Positions 6,625 through 13,811 of a stretch of DNA of 16,708 nt are shown piece by piece (position 1 is the first letter of the stretch; every line of letters begins with the position of its first letter). This DNA is from Malikia sp041190985. Its GTDB lineage: Bacteria; Pseudomonadota; Gammaproteobacteria; Burkholderiales; Burkholderiaceae_C. The notes beneath the pieces are model-generated. The model was not told the origin of the DNA. It saw only the letters and a program-made list of their open reading frames with translations, and searched no databases. Where the stretch lies: NCBI GenBank assembly GCA_041190985.1, contig JBEEPT010000133.1, forward strand, positions 1 through 16,708. Reading direction: 5' to 3'. The position numbers were made by a program, and so were the translations under genes.

Positions 6625-8022
6625 ATGGCCAAAGACAAGTCACTCTACGTCTGCAACGAATGCGGCGGCACCAGCAGCCGCTGGCTGGGCAAGTGCCCGA
6701 GCTGCGGCGCCTGGAACAGCCTGGTCGAGACCGTGGCCGAAGCACCGTCAGCGAGCAAGAACCGGCTGAGCTCGACGCCCAAGGGCCTGGCGCCCGCCTC
6801 CGAGCTCGCGGTGCTCGGCGAGATCGAGGCCGCCGACGTCGCGCGCACGCCCACCGGCCTAGGCGAGCTCGACCGCGTGCTCGGCGGCGGCATCGTCGAG
6901 GGCGGCGTGGTGCTGATCGGCGGCGACCCCGGCATCGGCAAGTCCACGCTGCTGCTGCAGGCGCTCGACGCGCTGCAGCGCAGCGGCATGAGCACGCTCT
7001 ACGTCACCGGCGAGGAAAGCGGCGCCCAGGTCGCGCTGCGTTCGCGCCGCCTGGGACTCGACAACAGCCAGGTCCGGGTGCTGGCCGAGATCCAGCTCGA
7101 GAAGATCCTCGCCACGCTCGACGCCAGGAAGCCCGCGATCGCCGTGATCGACTCGATCCAGACGCTCTATTCCGACCAGCTCAGCTCGGCGCCGGGCTCG
7201 GTGGCGCAGGTGCGCGAATGCGCAGCGCACCTGACGCGCGCGGCCAAGGCCAGCGGCGTCGCGATCGTGCTGGTCGGCCACGTGACCAAGGAAGGCGCAC
7301 TGGCCGGCCCGCGCGTGCTCGAGCACATGGTCGACACCGTGCTCTACTTCGAGGGCGACACCCACAGCAGCTATCGCCTGATCCGCGCGATCAAGAACCG
7401 CTTCGGCGCGGTCAACGAGATCGGCGTGTTCGCGATGACCGAGAAGGGCCTGAAGGGCGTCAGCAACCCGAGCGCGATCTTCCTGAGCCAGCACAGCGCG
7501 CCGGTGCCGGGCAGCTGCGTGCTGGTGACGCTGGAAGGCACGCGCCCGCTGCTGGTCGAGGTGCAGGCCCTGGTCGATGCCGGCGGCCCGAGCCCGCGGC
7601 GGCTCAGCGTCGGCCTGGACCGCGACCGGCTCGCCATGCTGCTGGCCGTGCTGCACCGGCACGCCGGCGTGTCCTGCATGGACCAGGACGTGTTCGTCAA
7701 CGCGGTCGGCGGCGTGCGCATCGGCGAGCCGGCGGCCGACCTCGCGGTGCTGCTGGCCATCACCTCGAGCCTGCGCGGCAAGGCGCTGCCGCAGGGCTTC
7801 CTGGCCTTCGGCGAGGTCGGCCTGGCCGGCGAGGTGCGCCCGGCGCCACGCGGCCAGGAGCGCCTGAAGGAGGCCGCCAAGCTGGGCTTCAGCGTGGCGA
7901 TCGTGCCCAAGGCCAACCTGCCCAAGAAGTCCGACACCGGACTGGCCCGGGCGCTGGAGGGCATGAAGATCTACCCGGTCGAGCGCATCGAGGAGGCGCT
8001 CGAGGTGGTGCGGGGGTTCTGA
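6625..8022 (+). CDS. radA: DNA repair protein RadA
   Basis: RadA (Sms) is a cytoplasmic RecA-related ATPase and DNA-branch-migration helicase that helps process recombination intermediates. The 465-residue product has all family parts in order. There is an N-terminal zinc finger with C10, C13, C24 and C27, a Walker A box GGDPGIGKST at 99-108, a Walker B region ending VIDSIQTL, the RadA-specific KNRFG motif at 257-261, and a C-terminal Lon-protease-like domain (from about residue 290) with RRLSVGLDRDRLAMLLAVL. The start ATG at 6625 is set by the zinc finger. It follows the hydrolase gene by 39 bases. Its stop is only 5 bases from the convergent stop of the lipid kinase gene, leaving no room for a terminator. 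Confidence 0.97.
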   Translation: MAKDKSLYVCNECGGTSSRWLGKCPSCGAWNSLVETVAEAPSASKNRLSSTPKGLAPASELAVLGEIEAADVARTPTGLGELDRVLGGGIVEGGVVLIGGDPGIGKSTLLLQALDALQRSGMSTLYVTGEESGAQVALRSRRLGLDNSQVRVLAEIQLEKILATLDARKPAIAVIDSIQTLYSDQLSSAPGSVAQVRECAAHLTRAAKASGVAIVLVGHVTKEGALAGPRVLEHMVDTVLYFEGDTHSSYRLIRAIKNRFGAVNEIGVFAMTEKGLKGVSNPSAIFLSQHSAPVPGSCVLVTLEGTRPLLVEVQALVDAGGPSPRRLSVGLDRDRLAMLLAVLHRHAGVSCMDQDVFVNAVGGVRIGEPAADLAVLLAITSSLRGKALPQGFLAFGEVGLAGEVRPAPRGQERLKEAAKLGFSVAIVPKANLPKKSDTGLARALEGMKIYPVERIEEALEVVRGF

Positions 8023-8027
8023 TCGGC

Positions 8028-8417
8028 TCAGCGGGCCGGCAGCAGGGCCAGCAGGCGCGGCAGGAAGATCCAGGCCCCGGTCCCCAGCGCGCCCAGGCTG
8101 GCCAGCAGCACGCCGGCGGCGGCCACGTCCTTGGCGTCGCGCGCCAGGCGGTGCCATTCGGGCGACACCAGGTCCACCACGATCTCGATGCCGGTGTTGA
8201 GCGCCTCGGCGCACAGCACCAGGCCGATCACGGCCGACAACAGCGCCCATTCGAGCGCGTCGATGCGCAGCCAGGCCCCCAGCGCCACCACCACCACGGC
8301 GGCGAGCAGGTGCAGGCGCGCATTGGGCTGCCCGGCCAGCAGCACCCGGATGCCGCGCAGGGCATGGCCGAAGGAGGCCAGCCGGGAGACCGCGCGGTTA
8401 TGCCACAAAGGTCTCAT
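8028..8417 (-). CDS. DgkA-family membrane lipid kinase (diacylglycerol or undecaprenol kinase)
   Basis: This is a small integral membrane kinase that transfers phosphate from ATP to a membrane alcohol. The 129-residue product has three predicted membrane helices and the family signature EALNTGIEIVVDLVSPEWH (catalytic Glu71, second Glu78 region) followed by ARDAKDVAAAGVLLAS. The N-terminal part, with SFGHALRGIRVLL and an ARLHLLAA stretch before the first helix, recalls the Gram-positive undecaprenol kinase type as much as E. coli DgkA, so undecaprenol is a possible substrate. It is the last gene of a three-gene operon: its ATG overlaps the stop of the SRPBCC gene by four bases (ATGA at 8417-8414). 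With the PAP2 phosphatase in the same operon this suggests recycling of a lipid phosphate. The symbol is left open because the substrate is uncertain. Confidence 0.9.
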   Translation of the reverse strand: MRPLWHNRAVSRLASFGHALRGIRVLLAGQPNARLHLLAAVVVVALGAWLRIDALEWALLSAVIGLVLCAEALNTGIEIVVDLVSPEWHRLARDAKDVAAAGVLLASLGALGTGAWIFLPRLLALLPAR

Positions 8418-9022
8418 GATTTCGCCTCTGGGGGCGCATGGGTGACGGAACAGGCCGGCACGCGCCGCCGCATCTCGGCCGCCAAATCCTCGAACGACGC
8501 GCGCGCGTGGCCGCGCAGCACCCCCTCGACCAGCAGCGCCGGCACCCACGCTCCCGGATCGGTCGTCACCGCATAGTCCAGCACCGTGCGCGCGGTGCCG
8601 ACCGGATTCAGCCGGGCACTCATCTCCATCGACTTCACGTCGCCCGCCACCAGCTGGCCGCTCACGCGCCAGCGCTCGGGCTCCAGCCTCACCTCGTAAT
8701 CGGTCCGGATCTCCACGCCCACGCCGCCCCAGCCCAGCCAGCCCAGCTGCCTGACGCGCTGGCGCTGCGGCGCCAGGGCCTGCACCTCGCTGGAGCGCAG
8801 GTTGCGGATGAAGCGCGCCGCCTGCCCATAATCCGTCATCACCTCCCAGACCACCGGCGCCGGAACCGGCAGCTCCAGGCGCACGTCCACGCGCACCCGC
8901 TCGCCCTGACGCACCGAATGCACCTCCAGCGCGGTGCGACAGGGGTCGGCGTCCCCGGCCGCCAGCAACGTGCCCGGCAGCAGCGCGGCCATGGCCACCG
9001 CCAGTGCGCGCGCCCCGATCAC
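8414..9022 (-). CDS. Exported SRPBCC (COQ10/START-like) protein
   Basis: This is a 202-residue protein of unknown function with a predicted signal peptide (hydrophobic residues 5-22, likely cleavage after LLAA). After it comes an SRPBCC/COQ10-like helix-grip fold, recognised by VPAPVVWEVMTDYGQAARFIRNLRSSEV (about 53-80), SGQLVAGDVKSMEMSARLNP, and the C-terminal amphipathic helix. Such folds bind hydrophobic ligands or polyketide-like molecules in a central cavity; a secreted form is predicted to act in the periplasm. It starts at GTG 9022, overlapping the PAP2 stop by four bases (GTGA), and stops over the kinase start. Translation of the three genes is therefore probably coupled. A lipid or polyprenyl ligand is an inference from the neighbours only. 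Confidence 0.8.
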   Translation of the reverse strand: MIGARALAVAMAALLPGTLLAAGDADPCRTALEVHSVRQGERVRVDVRLELPVPAPVVWEVMTDYGQAARFIRNLRSSEVQALAPQRQRVRQLGWLGWGGVGVEIRTDYEVRLEPERWRVSGQLVAGDVKSMEMSARLNPVGTARTVLDYAVTTDPGAWVPALLVEGVLRGHARASFEDLAAEMRRRVPACSVTHAPPEAKS

Positions 9023-9549
9023 CAGGGCCGCTGCCAGGCCACGGCCATGCCGCGCGCGGCCGGCAACAGGCTGACGCGGCCGCCCGCCCTGGTCTCGGTG
9101 AAATATTCGCCCCAGGCATAGCCCAGGGCCGCACCGGCAATCGTGTCCTTCCAGTAGTGCTTGTCGGCCTGGACGCGCGCCAGCGCGGTCAGGCCGGCGG
9201 CGCCATACAGCAGATAGGGGCTGACCTCGCCGGCATAGCGCTTGTCCAGGTAGCGCGCCGAGGCAAACGCCACCGCCGTGTGGCCGGACGGAAAGCTCTT
9301 GTTGTCCGACTGGTCGGGCCGGGTCTCGGAAATCTGGTTCTTGAGAAGCTCGGTGCTCGCCACGGTGGCGCCCAGCGTCCAGGCCAGCTGCCCGGCACCG
9401 TCCACATCCCGGTCGCGATAGGTGTAGGCCGCCGCCAGCGTCGGCAGGCCCGCGGCCAGCAAGTCAGAAGCCGTCCCCCAGGCATTGCCGCCTGCATGGC
9501 CCTGGGCCGCCAGAACCAGGCCCAAAAACGAGATTGTCAATCTTTTCAT
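9019..9549 (-). CDS. PAP2-family phosphatase (lipid phosphate or pyrophosphate)
   Basis: This is an exported or membrane PAP2 phosphatase with the three-part active site: K70-x6-R77P78 (KNQISETRP), PSGH at 87-90 and R125-x5-H131-x3-D135 (RVQADKHYWKD). The N-terminus (residues 1-19, ending GHA) looks like a signal peptide. The protein is 176 residues, short for PgpB/BacA-like enzymes and less hydrophobic than six-helix PAP2 proteins. It ends in a possible beta-hairpin (GGRVSLLPAARGMAVAWQRPW). Substrates in this family include phosphatidic acid, phosphatidylglycerol phosphate and undecaprenyl pyrophosphate; which is used here is not determined. It is first in the operon with the SRPBCC protein and the lipid kinase, and it is divergent from the polysaccharide export cluster. 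Confidence 0.87.
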   Translation of the reverse strand: MKRLTISFLGLVLAAQGHAGGNAWGTASDLLAAGLPTLAAAYTYRDRDVDGAGQLAWTLGATVASTELLKNQISETRPDQSDNKSFPSGHTAVAFASARYLDKRYAGEVSPYLLYGAAGLTALARVQADKHYWKDTIAGAALGYAWGEYFTETRAGGRVSLLPAARGMAVAWQRPW

Positions 9550-9564
9550 TAATTCGCCAAATAA

Positions 9565-9593
9565 ATCAAATTAAAATTGATCATTTATGTCAA
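9565..9593 (-). promoter_or_regulatory. Predicted promoter of the PAP2-SRPBCC-kinase operon
   Basis: The minus strand has a consensus -35 TTGACA (9593-9588), a 17-base spacer and a -10 of TTTGAT (9570-9565; four of six bases match TATAAT). The PAP2 ATG is at 9549, about 10 bases after the predicted start. A second perfect TATAAT exists on the same strand upstream (9610-9605), without a good -35. No other gene start explains this AT-rich segment on that strand. Confidence 0.6.
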
Positions 9594-9612
9594 AAAGCAT
9601 TTTCATTATAAT
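9584..9612 (+). promoter_or_regulatory. Predicted promoter of the Wzi gene and polysaccharide cluster
   Basis: A perfect TATAAT -10 lies at 9607-9612. Seventeen bases upstream is TTTATG (9584-9589), a weak -35 with three of six matching bases, so an activator or a strong -10 may compensate. The predicted transcript would start near 9619. An AGGGAAG Shine-Dalgarno (9641-9647) precedes the ATG at 9654. Confidence 0.6.
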
Positions 9613-9615
9613 GCT
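9596..9615. promoter_or_regulatory. Inverted repeat AGCATT-N8-AATGCT overlapping the -10
   Basis: The 6-bp arms AGCATT (9596-9601) and AATGCT (9610-9615) form a 20-base inverted repeat that covers the TATAAT element used by the Wzi gene and borders the -35 of the divergent PAP2 promoter. Its position fits an operator for a dimeric regulator. No known binding-site consensus was recognised, and the site could be chance in AT-rich DNA. Confidence 0.4.
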
Positions 9616-9653
9616 GACCAACTTATAAATAGATAAACACAGGGAAGAACGCG

Positions 9654-11168
9654 ATGATCAAAGGCATCGCCATTGCGGTAGCCATGGCAGCGTCGAATCT
9701 GGCCTGGGCCGATGCGCCCCCGGCCTCGGTGCCGTACACGCCATCCTGGCAGGCCCGCCACTACCTCCAGCAGCTGAGCGACGACGCCGGCCTGGCAATC
9801 ACCACCACCCACTGGCCGCTGCCGGGCGCTGCGGTCGAGTCGGCGCTGGCCGCCCTGCCCGTCGACCTGCCCGTCGAGATGGCGCTGGCGCGCGACTACG
9901 TGCGCGCCGAAATGGCCCGCCTGCAGCGGGGCCAGTTGGTTGCCCAGGTACGCAGCCGCGGCGAAGCGGCAGGCGGCTACGGCCAGAACTACACCCCGGG
10001 CAGCTCGGTCGGGCTCACCAGCGCAGCAGCACAAGGGTCGGGCGAAGGCGTCTCGGCGGCCGCGCAGTTCGGCGCCAAGGCAGAAGCCAGCCCCAACTCG
10101 CTGCAGACCCAGTTCTCCGGCCTGGGCAAGGAAGGCAGCACCCAGGTGCGGCTCGACAACGCCGCCGCCGTGCTGCAATGGGGCGGCGTCAACTTCCAGG
10201 CCTTCGCGCACCAGAACTGGTGGGGCGCGGGCTGGCAGTCCAGCCTCATCAACGGTCACAACAGCCCCCCCTGGATGGGCGTGGGCCTGCAGCGCTCCAG
10301 CGTGCAGCGCTCCGATTCGCCCTGGCTGTCCTGGCTTGGCCCCTGGACACTGGAAGGCTTCGTGGCACGGGCGCAAGACCCCGTCGTGGTGGCCAACCAG
10401 CCCGAAGGCTACCTCTACACCGGCATGCGCCTGACCTTCAAGCCCATGCCCTGGGCCGAGGTCGGCCTGAGCCGCGCGGTGCAGTTCGGCGGCAAGGGGC
10501 GGCCAGGCGACTTCAACAGCTACGTCAAGTCCCTGCTGGGCCAGCAGACCAACAAGGACCCCGGCGACACCTTCCAGGACAGCAGCAACCAGATCGCCGG
10601 CTACGACCTGCGGCTGCGCTGCCCCTCGTCGCGCTCCTGCGCCGCGTACTTCCAGTTCATGGGCGAGGATTCGGCCGGCAAGTACCCGCCCCTGCCCTAC
10701 CGCTTCACGACCTTGGCGGGTTTCGAGAGCTGGTTTGAACAGGGCCGCTACCGGGCCTTCGCCGAATTCATGGACACCAATGTGCCGCACCCCTTCGGGA
10801 TTCCCGGCACGGAGCCGGCCTATCTCAACGCTTATTACCCGCAGGGCTACACCAACGGGGCGCGCTGGATAGGCAGCTCCATGGGCGGCGGCTCCAAGGT
10901 CATGACCGTGGGCTACATGGACGCCCAGATGCAGCGGCAGCTGAAGCTGCACGCCGGCAAGGTCGGACTGGGTCTAGGCGCCTATGCACCGGGCAGCGAC
11001 GCACCCAGAGGCGACCTGCTGGCCGTCTCCGCCAGCCAGGCTTTCCGCTGGAAGTCCTTCACCCTGACGCCCGAAATCGACTGGCTGCACCTGAGCGAAG
11101 GCAGCGACCAGCGCGCCAACAAGACCCATCAATTCCGCCTGGGGCTGGCCTTGTCCATGCCCCTGTGA
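9654..11168 (+). CDS. Capsule assembly Wzi-family outer-membrane protein
   Basis: Wzi is an outer-membrane beta-barrel that anchors capsule or exopolysaccharide to the cell surface. The 504-residue product starts with a signal peptide (cleavage predicted after AWA at residue 19). It continues with a short helical N-terminal plug region (PYTPSWQARHYLQQLSDDAGL...) and then a long alternating hydrophobic/polar, glycine- and aromatic-rich region typical of an 18-strand barrel. It finishes at HQFRLGLALSMPL, a barrel-closing end strand. Length and layout match Wzi-family proteins (about 450-520). It is the first gene of the polysaccharide cluster, with its own promoter-like element. Overall sequence identity to E. 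coli Wzi could not be measured here; the call is from layout and family character. Confidence 0.8.
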   Translation: MIKGIAIAVAMAASNLAWADAPPASVPYTPSWQARHYLQQLSDDAGLAITTTHWPLPGAAVESALAALPVDLPVEMALARDYVRAEMARLQRGQLVAQVRSRGEAAGGYGQNYTPGSSVGLTSAAAQGSGEGVSAAAQFGAKAEASPNSLQTQFSGLGKEGSTQVRLDNAAAVLQWGGVNFQAFAHQNWWGAGWQSSLINGHNSPPWMGVGLQRSSVQRSDSPWLSWLGPWTLEGFVARAQDPVVVANQPEGYLYTGMRLTFKPMPWAEVGLSRAVQFGGKGRPGDFNSYVKSLLGQQTNKDPGDTFQDSSNQIAGYDLRLRCPSSRSCAAYFQFMGEDSAGKYPPLPYRFTTLAGFESWFEQGRYRAFAEFMDTNVPHPFGIPGTEPAYLNAYYPQGYTNGARWIGSSMGGGSKVMTVGYMDAQMQRQLKLHAGKVGLGLGAYAPGSDAPRGDLLAVSASQAFRWKSFTLTPEIDWLHLSEGSDQRANKTHQFRLGLALSMPL

Positions 11169-11212
11169 GCGGCACTGCCGGCCTCCCCGGCTAGTCACCC
11201 GACCCCAACAAG

Positions 11213-13798
11213 ATGAACGTTTTCCTGAACCTCAGGCCGTCACGGCTGCACGTCAGCCTGGCTCTGGCCGGCCTCCTGGGCTGGGCCGGCATGGCCTCGG
11301 CACAGTCGATCCTGCGCTACGACCCCACCGGCGGCGAAGCCAACGCCCAAGCCACCAGCGCACTGGCAACAGGGGCGAACCCGGCCATGTCGGCCGCATC
11401 CCCCAATGCGCGGGCGGCCTCCAGTCTGCCCGGAGTCCAGCTGCAGCGCAGCGCCGTCGGCACCTCGCAGCAGGCCACGCCCGAGCTCACGCAGGACATG
11501 CGCCGCCCGGCCGAGCCACCCAAGCCCAGCCAGTTCCAGCGCTTCGTGCAGGAATCCACCGGCAAGCTGCTGCCGGTCTACGGCGCCGACCTGTTCGCCA
11601 AGCCGCAGACCTACACGCCGGTGACCAATATCGCGCCGCCGGCCAACTACGTGCTCGGCCCGGGCGACGAGGTCCAGCTCCAGGTCTGGGGCGCGTTCGA
11701 CCTGTCGGCCAACTTCGTGGTCGACGCCAAGGGCCAGATCACCGTGCCCAAGGTCGGCGCCGTGACGGTGGCCGGCGTGACGGTCGGCAAGCTGGAACCG
11801 GTGCTCAAGGCCCACATGGCCAAGGTCTTCACCAACATCGACCTCACCGCCACCGTGGCCAGGCTGCGCAGCATCCAGGTCTACGTGGTGGGCCAGGCCC
11901 AGCGCCCCGGCACCTACACGCTGTCCAGCCTCAGCACCGTGGTCAACGCCTTGTTCGCCAGCGGCGGCCCCAGCCCGAACGGCTCCATGCGGGCGATCCA
12001 GCTCAAGCGCGCGGGCCAGGTGGTGGCGCAGGTCGACCTGTACGACTTCATCGCCAAGGGCGACCGGGTCCAGGACGCGGCGCTGCAACCCGGCGACGTG
12101 ATCGTGATCCCGCCCGCCGGCCCGCGCGTGGCCGTCACCGGCGCCTACGACCAGGAAGCCATCTACGAAGTCAAGACGGAGCGCGCCACGGTCGGCGACC
12201 TGCTGGCCCTGGGCGGTGGCGTGCCGACGCTGGCCACCCCCCAGAAGGCGCTGCTCGAGCGCATCGACCCCGCCGCCAAGGAGGCCCCGCGCCAGGTGCA
12301 GGAAGTCGCGCTCAACTCCAGCGGCCTGCAGCAGACCCTGCGCGACGGGGACGTGCTGACGCTGCTGCCCATCAGCCCGGCCTTCGGCAACGCCGTGACC
12401 TTGCAGGGCTCGGTCGCGCAGCCGCTGCGCCACGCCTGGACCTCCGGCATGAAGGTGGCGGACCTGATCCCCGAGCGCGAGGCGCTGATCAGCCGCGACT
12501 ACTACCGGCGCAAGAACGCGCTGGTGCAGGCCATGCCCGAGGCGGGGCCGCTGCTCGGCCCGGACGGCAAGCCGCTGCCCGGCACCTTCCCCCTGCCTGC
12601 CCCCGGCGCGCGCGCGCAGCAGAAGCAGCCAGGGCTGGCCACGGCAGGCATGGACACCGCCGACAAGGCGCAGGCCGCAGCCATGCTGTCGGCCACCGAC
12701 ACGCAGTCCCAGCCTCAATCCATGACCTCTGGCACGGGGCAAGCGCAACCAGGCGCCGGCCGCGCGCCCAAGCCGCAGCTCCTGGCGGTTGGCGACAGCC
12801 CGTTGATGGAGCAGTTCAGCAACCGGCGCGACCAGATCAACTGGGACTACGCCGTCATCGAGCGCCTGAACAAGGACACGCTCACCCCCGAGCTGATCCC
12901 CTTCAACCTCGGCAAGGCCGTGCTGCAACGCGACCCCGAGCACAACCTGCCGCTGCAGCCGGGCGACGTGGTGTCGGTGTTCGGCCAGAACGACCTGCGC
13001 CTGCCGACGCAGCGCCAGTCACGGCTGGTGCGGGTCGAGGGCGAAGTCGCAGCCCCCGGCGTCTACCAGGCCAAACCGGGCGAGACCCTGCGCCAGTTGC
13101 TGGAGCGCGTCGGCGGCCTGACGCCGCAGGCCTACGTCTACGGCACCGAGTTCACGCGCGAGACCGTGCGCCAGCAGCAGCAGAAAAATCTGGACCAGCT
13201 GGTCTCGCGGCTGGAGGCGTCGATGTCGTCGCAGTCCAGCGCGCAGATCGCCAACCTGACCGGCGAGGCCGCCTTGCGTGCCGCCACCATGCTGGAATCG
13301 CAGAAGCAGGCGCAGCAGCAGCAGATCGCCCGCCTCAAGAGCCTGCGCAGCAACGGCCGCGTCGCGCTCGAGATGCCCACCGCGAGCAACGCGCTGGCGT
13401 CCATCCCCGACATCCCGCTGGAAGACGGCGACCGCGTGGTCGTGCCGTCGACGCCGGGCTTCGTCTCGGCCTTCGGCTCGGTCAACAACGAAAACGTCTT
13501 CGTCCACCGCCCGGGCCGCACCGTGGCCGACGTGCTGCACCTGGCGGGCGTGTCGGAAGACGCCGAACCCGACCAGGCCTTCGTGCTGCGCGCCGACGGC
13601 ACCGTGGTCGCACGCAAGGACCGCTCGAGCTGGTTCAGCAGCTTCGAATCGCTGGCGCTGATGCCGGGCGACACCGTGGTGGTACCTCAGAAGGTGGACC
13701 GCGAAACCCGGTGGAGCTTCGTCACCCGCGTGGTCAAGGACTGGACGCAGATCCTGGCCAACCTGGGCCTGGGCATGGCGGCGCTGCGTTCGCTGTAA
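11213..13798 (+). CDS. Large multi-SLBB polysaccharide export outer-membrane protein (Wza/KpsD-like)
   Basis: This protein would form or gate the outer-membrane exit channel of the polysaccharide. The 861-residue product has a signal peptide with no lipobox Cys (cleavage after MASA, residue 30). The Poly_export domain starts near YVLGPGDEVQLQVWG (about residue 146). SLBB-like modules follow: QVYVVGQAQRPGTYTL (about 222), one near 310-390, LVRVEGEVAAPGVYQAKPGETLRQLL (about 604), and VSAFGSVNNENVFVHRPGRTVADVL (about 751). A Pro/Ala/Gln-rich linker at about 445-525 and a Gln-rich coiled coil at about 645-710 interrupt the domains. E. coli Wza has about 380 residues, so this is more than twice as long. 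The C-terminal helix DWTQILANLGLGMAALRSL could span a membrane. The Shine-Dalgarno before the ATG is weak; the stop overlaps no other gene. Confidence 0.88.
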   Translation: MNVFLNLRPSRLHVSLALAGLLGWAGMASAQSILRYDPTGGEANAQATSALATGANPAMSAASPNARAASSLPGVQLQRSAVGTSQQATPELTQDMRRPAEPPKPSQFQRFVQESTGKLLPVYGADLFAKPQTYTPVTNIAPPANYVLGPGDEVQLQVWGAFDLSANFVVDAKGQITVPKVGAVTVAGVTVGKLEPVLKAHMAKVFTNIDLTATVARLRSIQVYVVGQAQRPGTYTLSSLSTVVNALFASGGPSPNGSMRAIQLKRAGQVVAQVDLYDFIAKGDRVQDAALQPGDVIVIPPAGPRVAVTGAYDQEAIYEVKTERATVGDLLALGGGVPTLATPQKALLERIDPAAKEAPRQVQEVALNSSGLQQTLRDGDVLTLLPISPAFGNAVTLQGSVAQPLRHAWTSGMKVADLIPEREALISRDYYRRKNALVQAMPEAGPLLGPDGKPLPGTFPLPAPGARAQQKQPGLATAGMDTADKAQAAAMLSATDTQSQPQSMTSGTGQAQPGAGRAPKPQLLAVGDSPLMEQFSNRRDQINWDYAVIERLNKDTLTPELIPFNLGKAVLQRDPEHNLPLQPGDVVSVFGQNDLRLPTQRQSRLVRVEGEVAAPGVYQAKPGETLRQLLERVGGLTPQAYVYGTEFTRETVRQQQQKNLDQLVSRLEASMSSQSSAQIANLTGEAALRAATMLESQKQAQQQQIARLKSLRSNGRVALEMPTASNALASIPDIPLEDGDRVVVPSTPGFVSAFGSVNNENVFVHRPGRTVADVLHLAGVSEDAEPDQAFVLRADGTVVARKDRSSWFSSFESLALMPGDTVVVPQKVDRETRWSFVTRVVKDWTQILANLGLGMAALRSL

Positions 13799-13811
13799 GA
13801 GGGGAAACCGC

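Noticed and set aside
5865..8576. 903-codon plus-strand open frame over the hydrolase, radA and the kinase region
   Set aside because: It is a frame shadow of the hydrolase and radA, which carry catalytic and zinc-finger motifs in another frame.
11176..11195. Short hairpin (GCCGG...CCGGC) between the Wzi gene and the export gene
   Set aside because: The stem has only five base pairs and no U tract follows, so it is not a credible terminator; the two genes are probably in one transcript.
11240..12943. 567-codon minus-strand open frame opposite the SLBB export gene
   Set aside because: It is antisense to a gene with repeated SLBB and Poly_export motifs; it shows no domain and has shadow-type composition.
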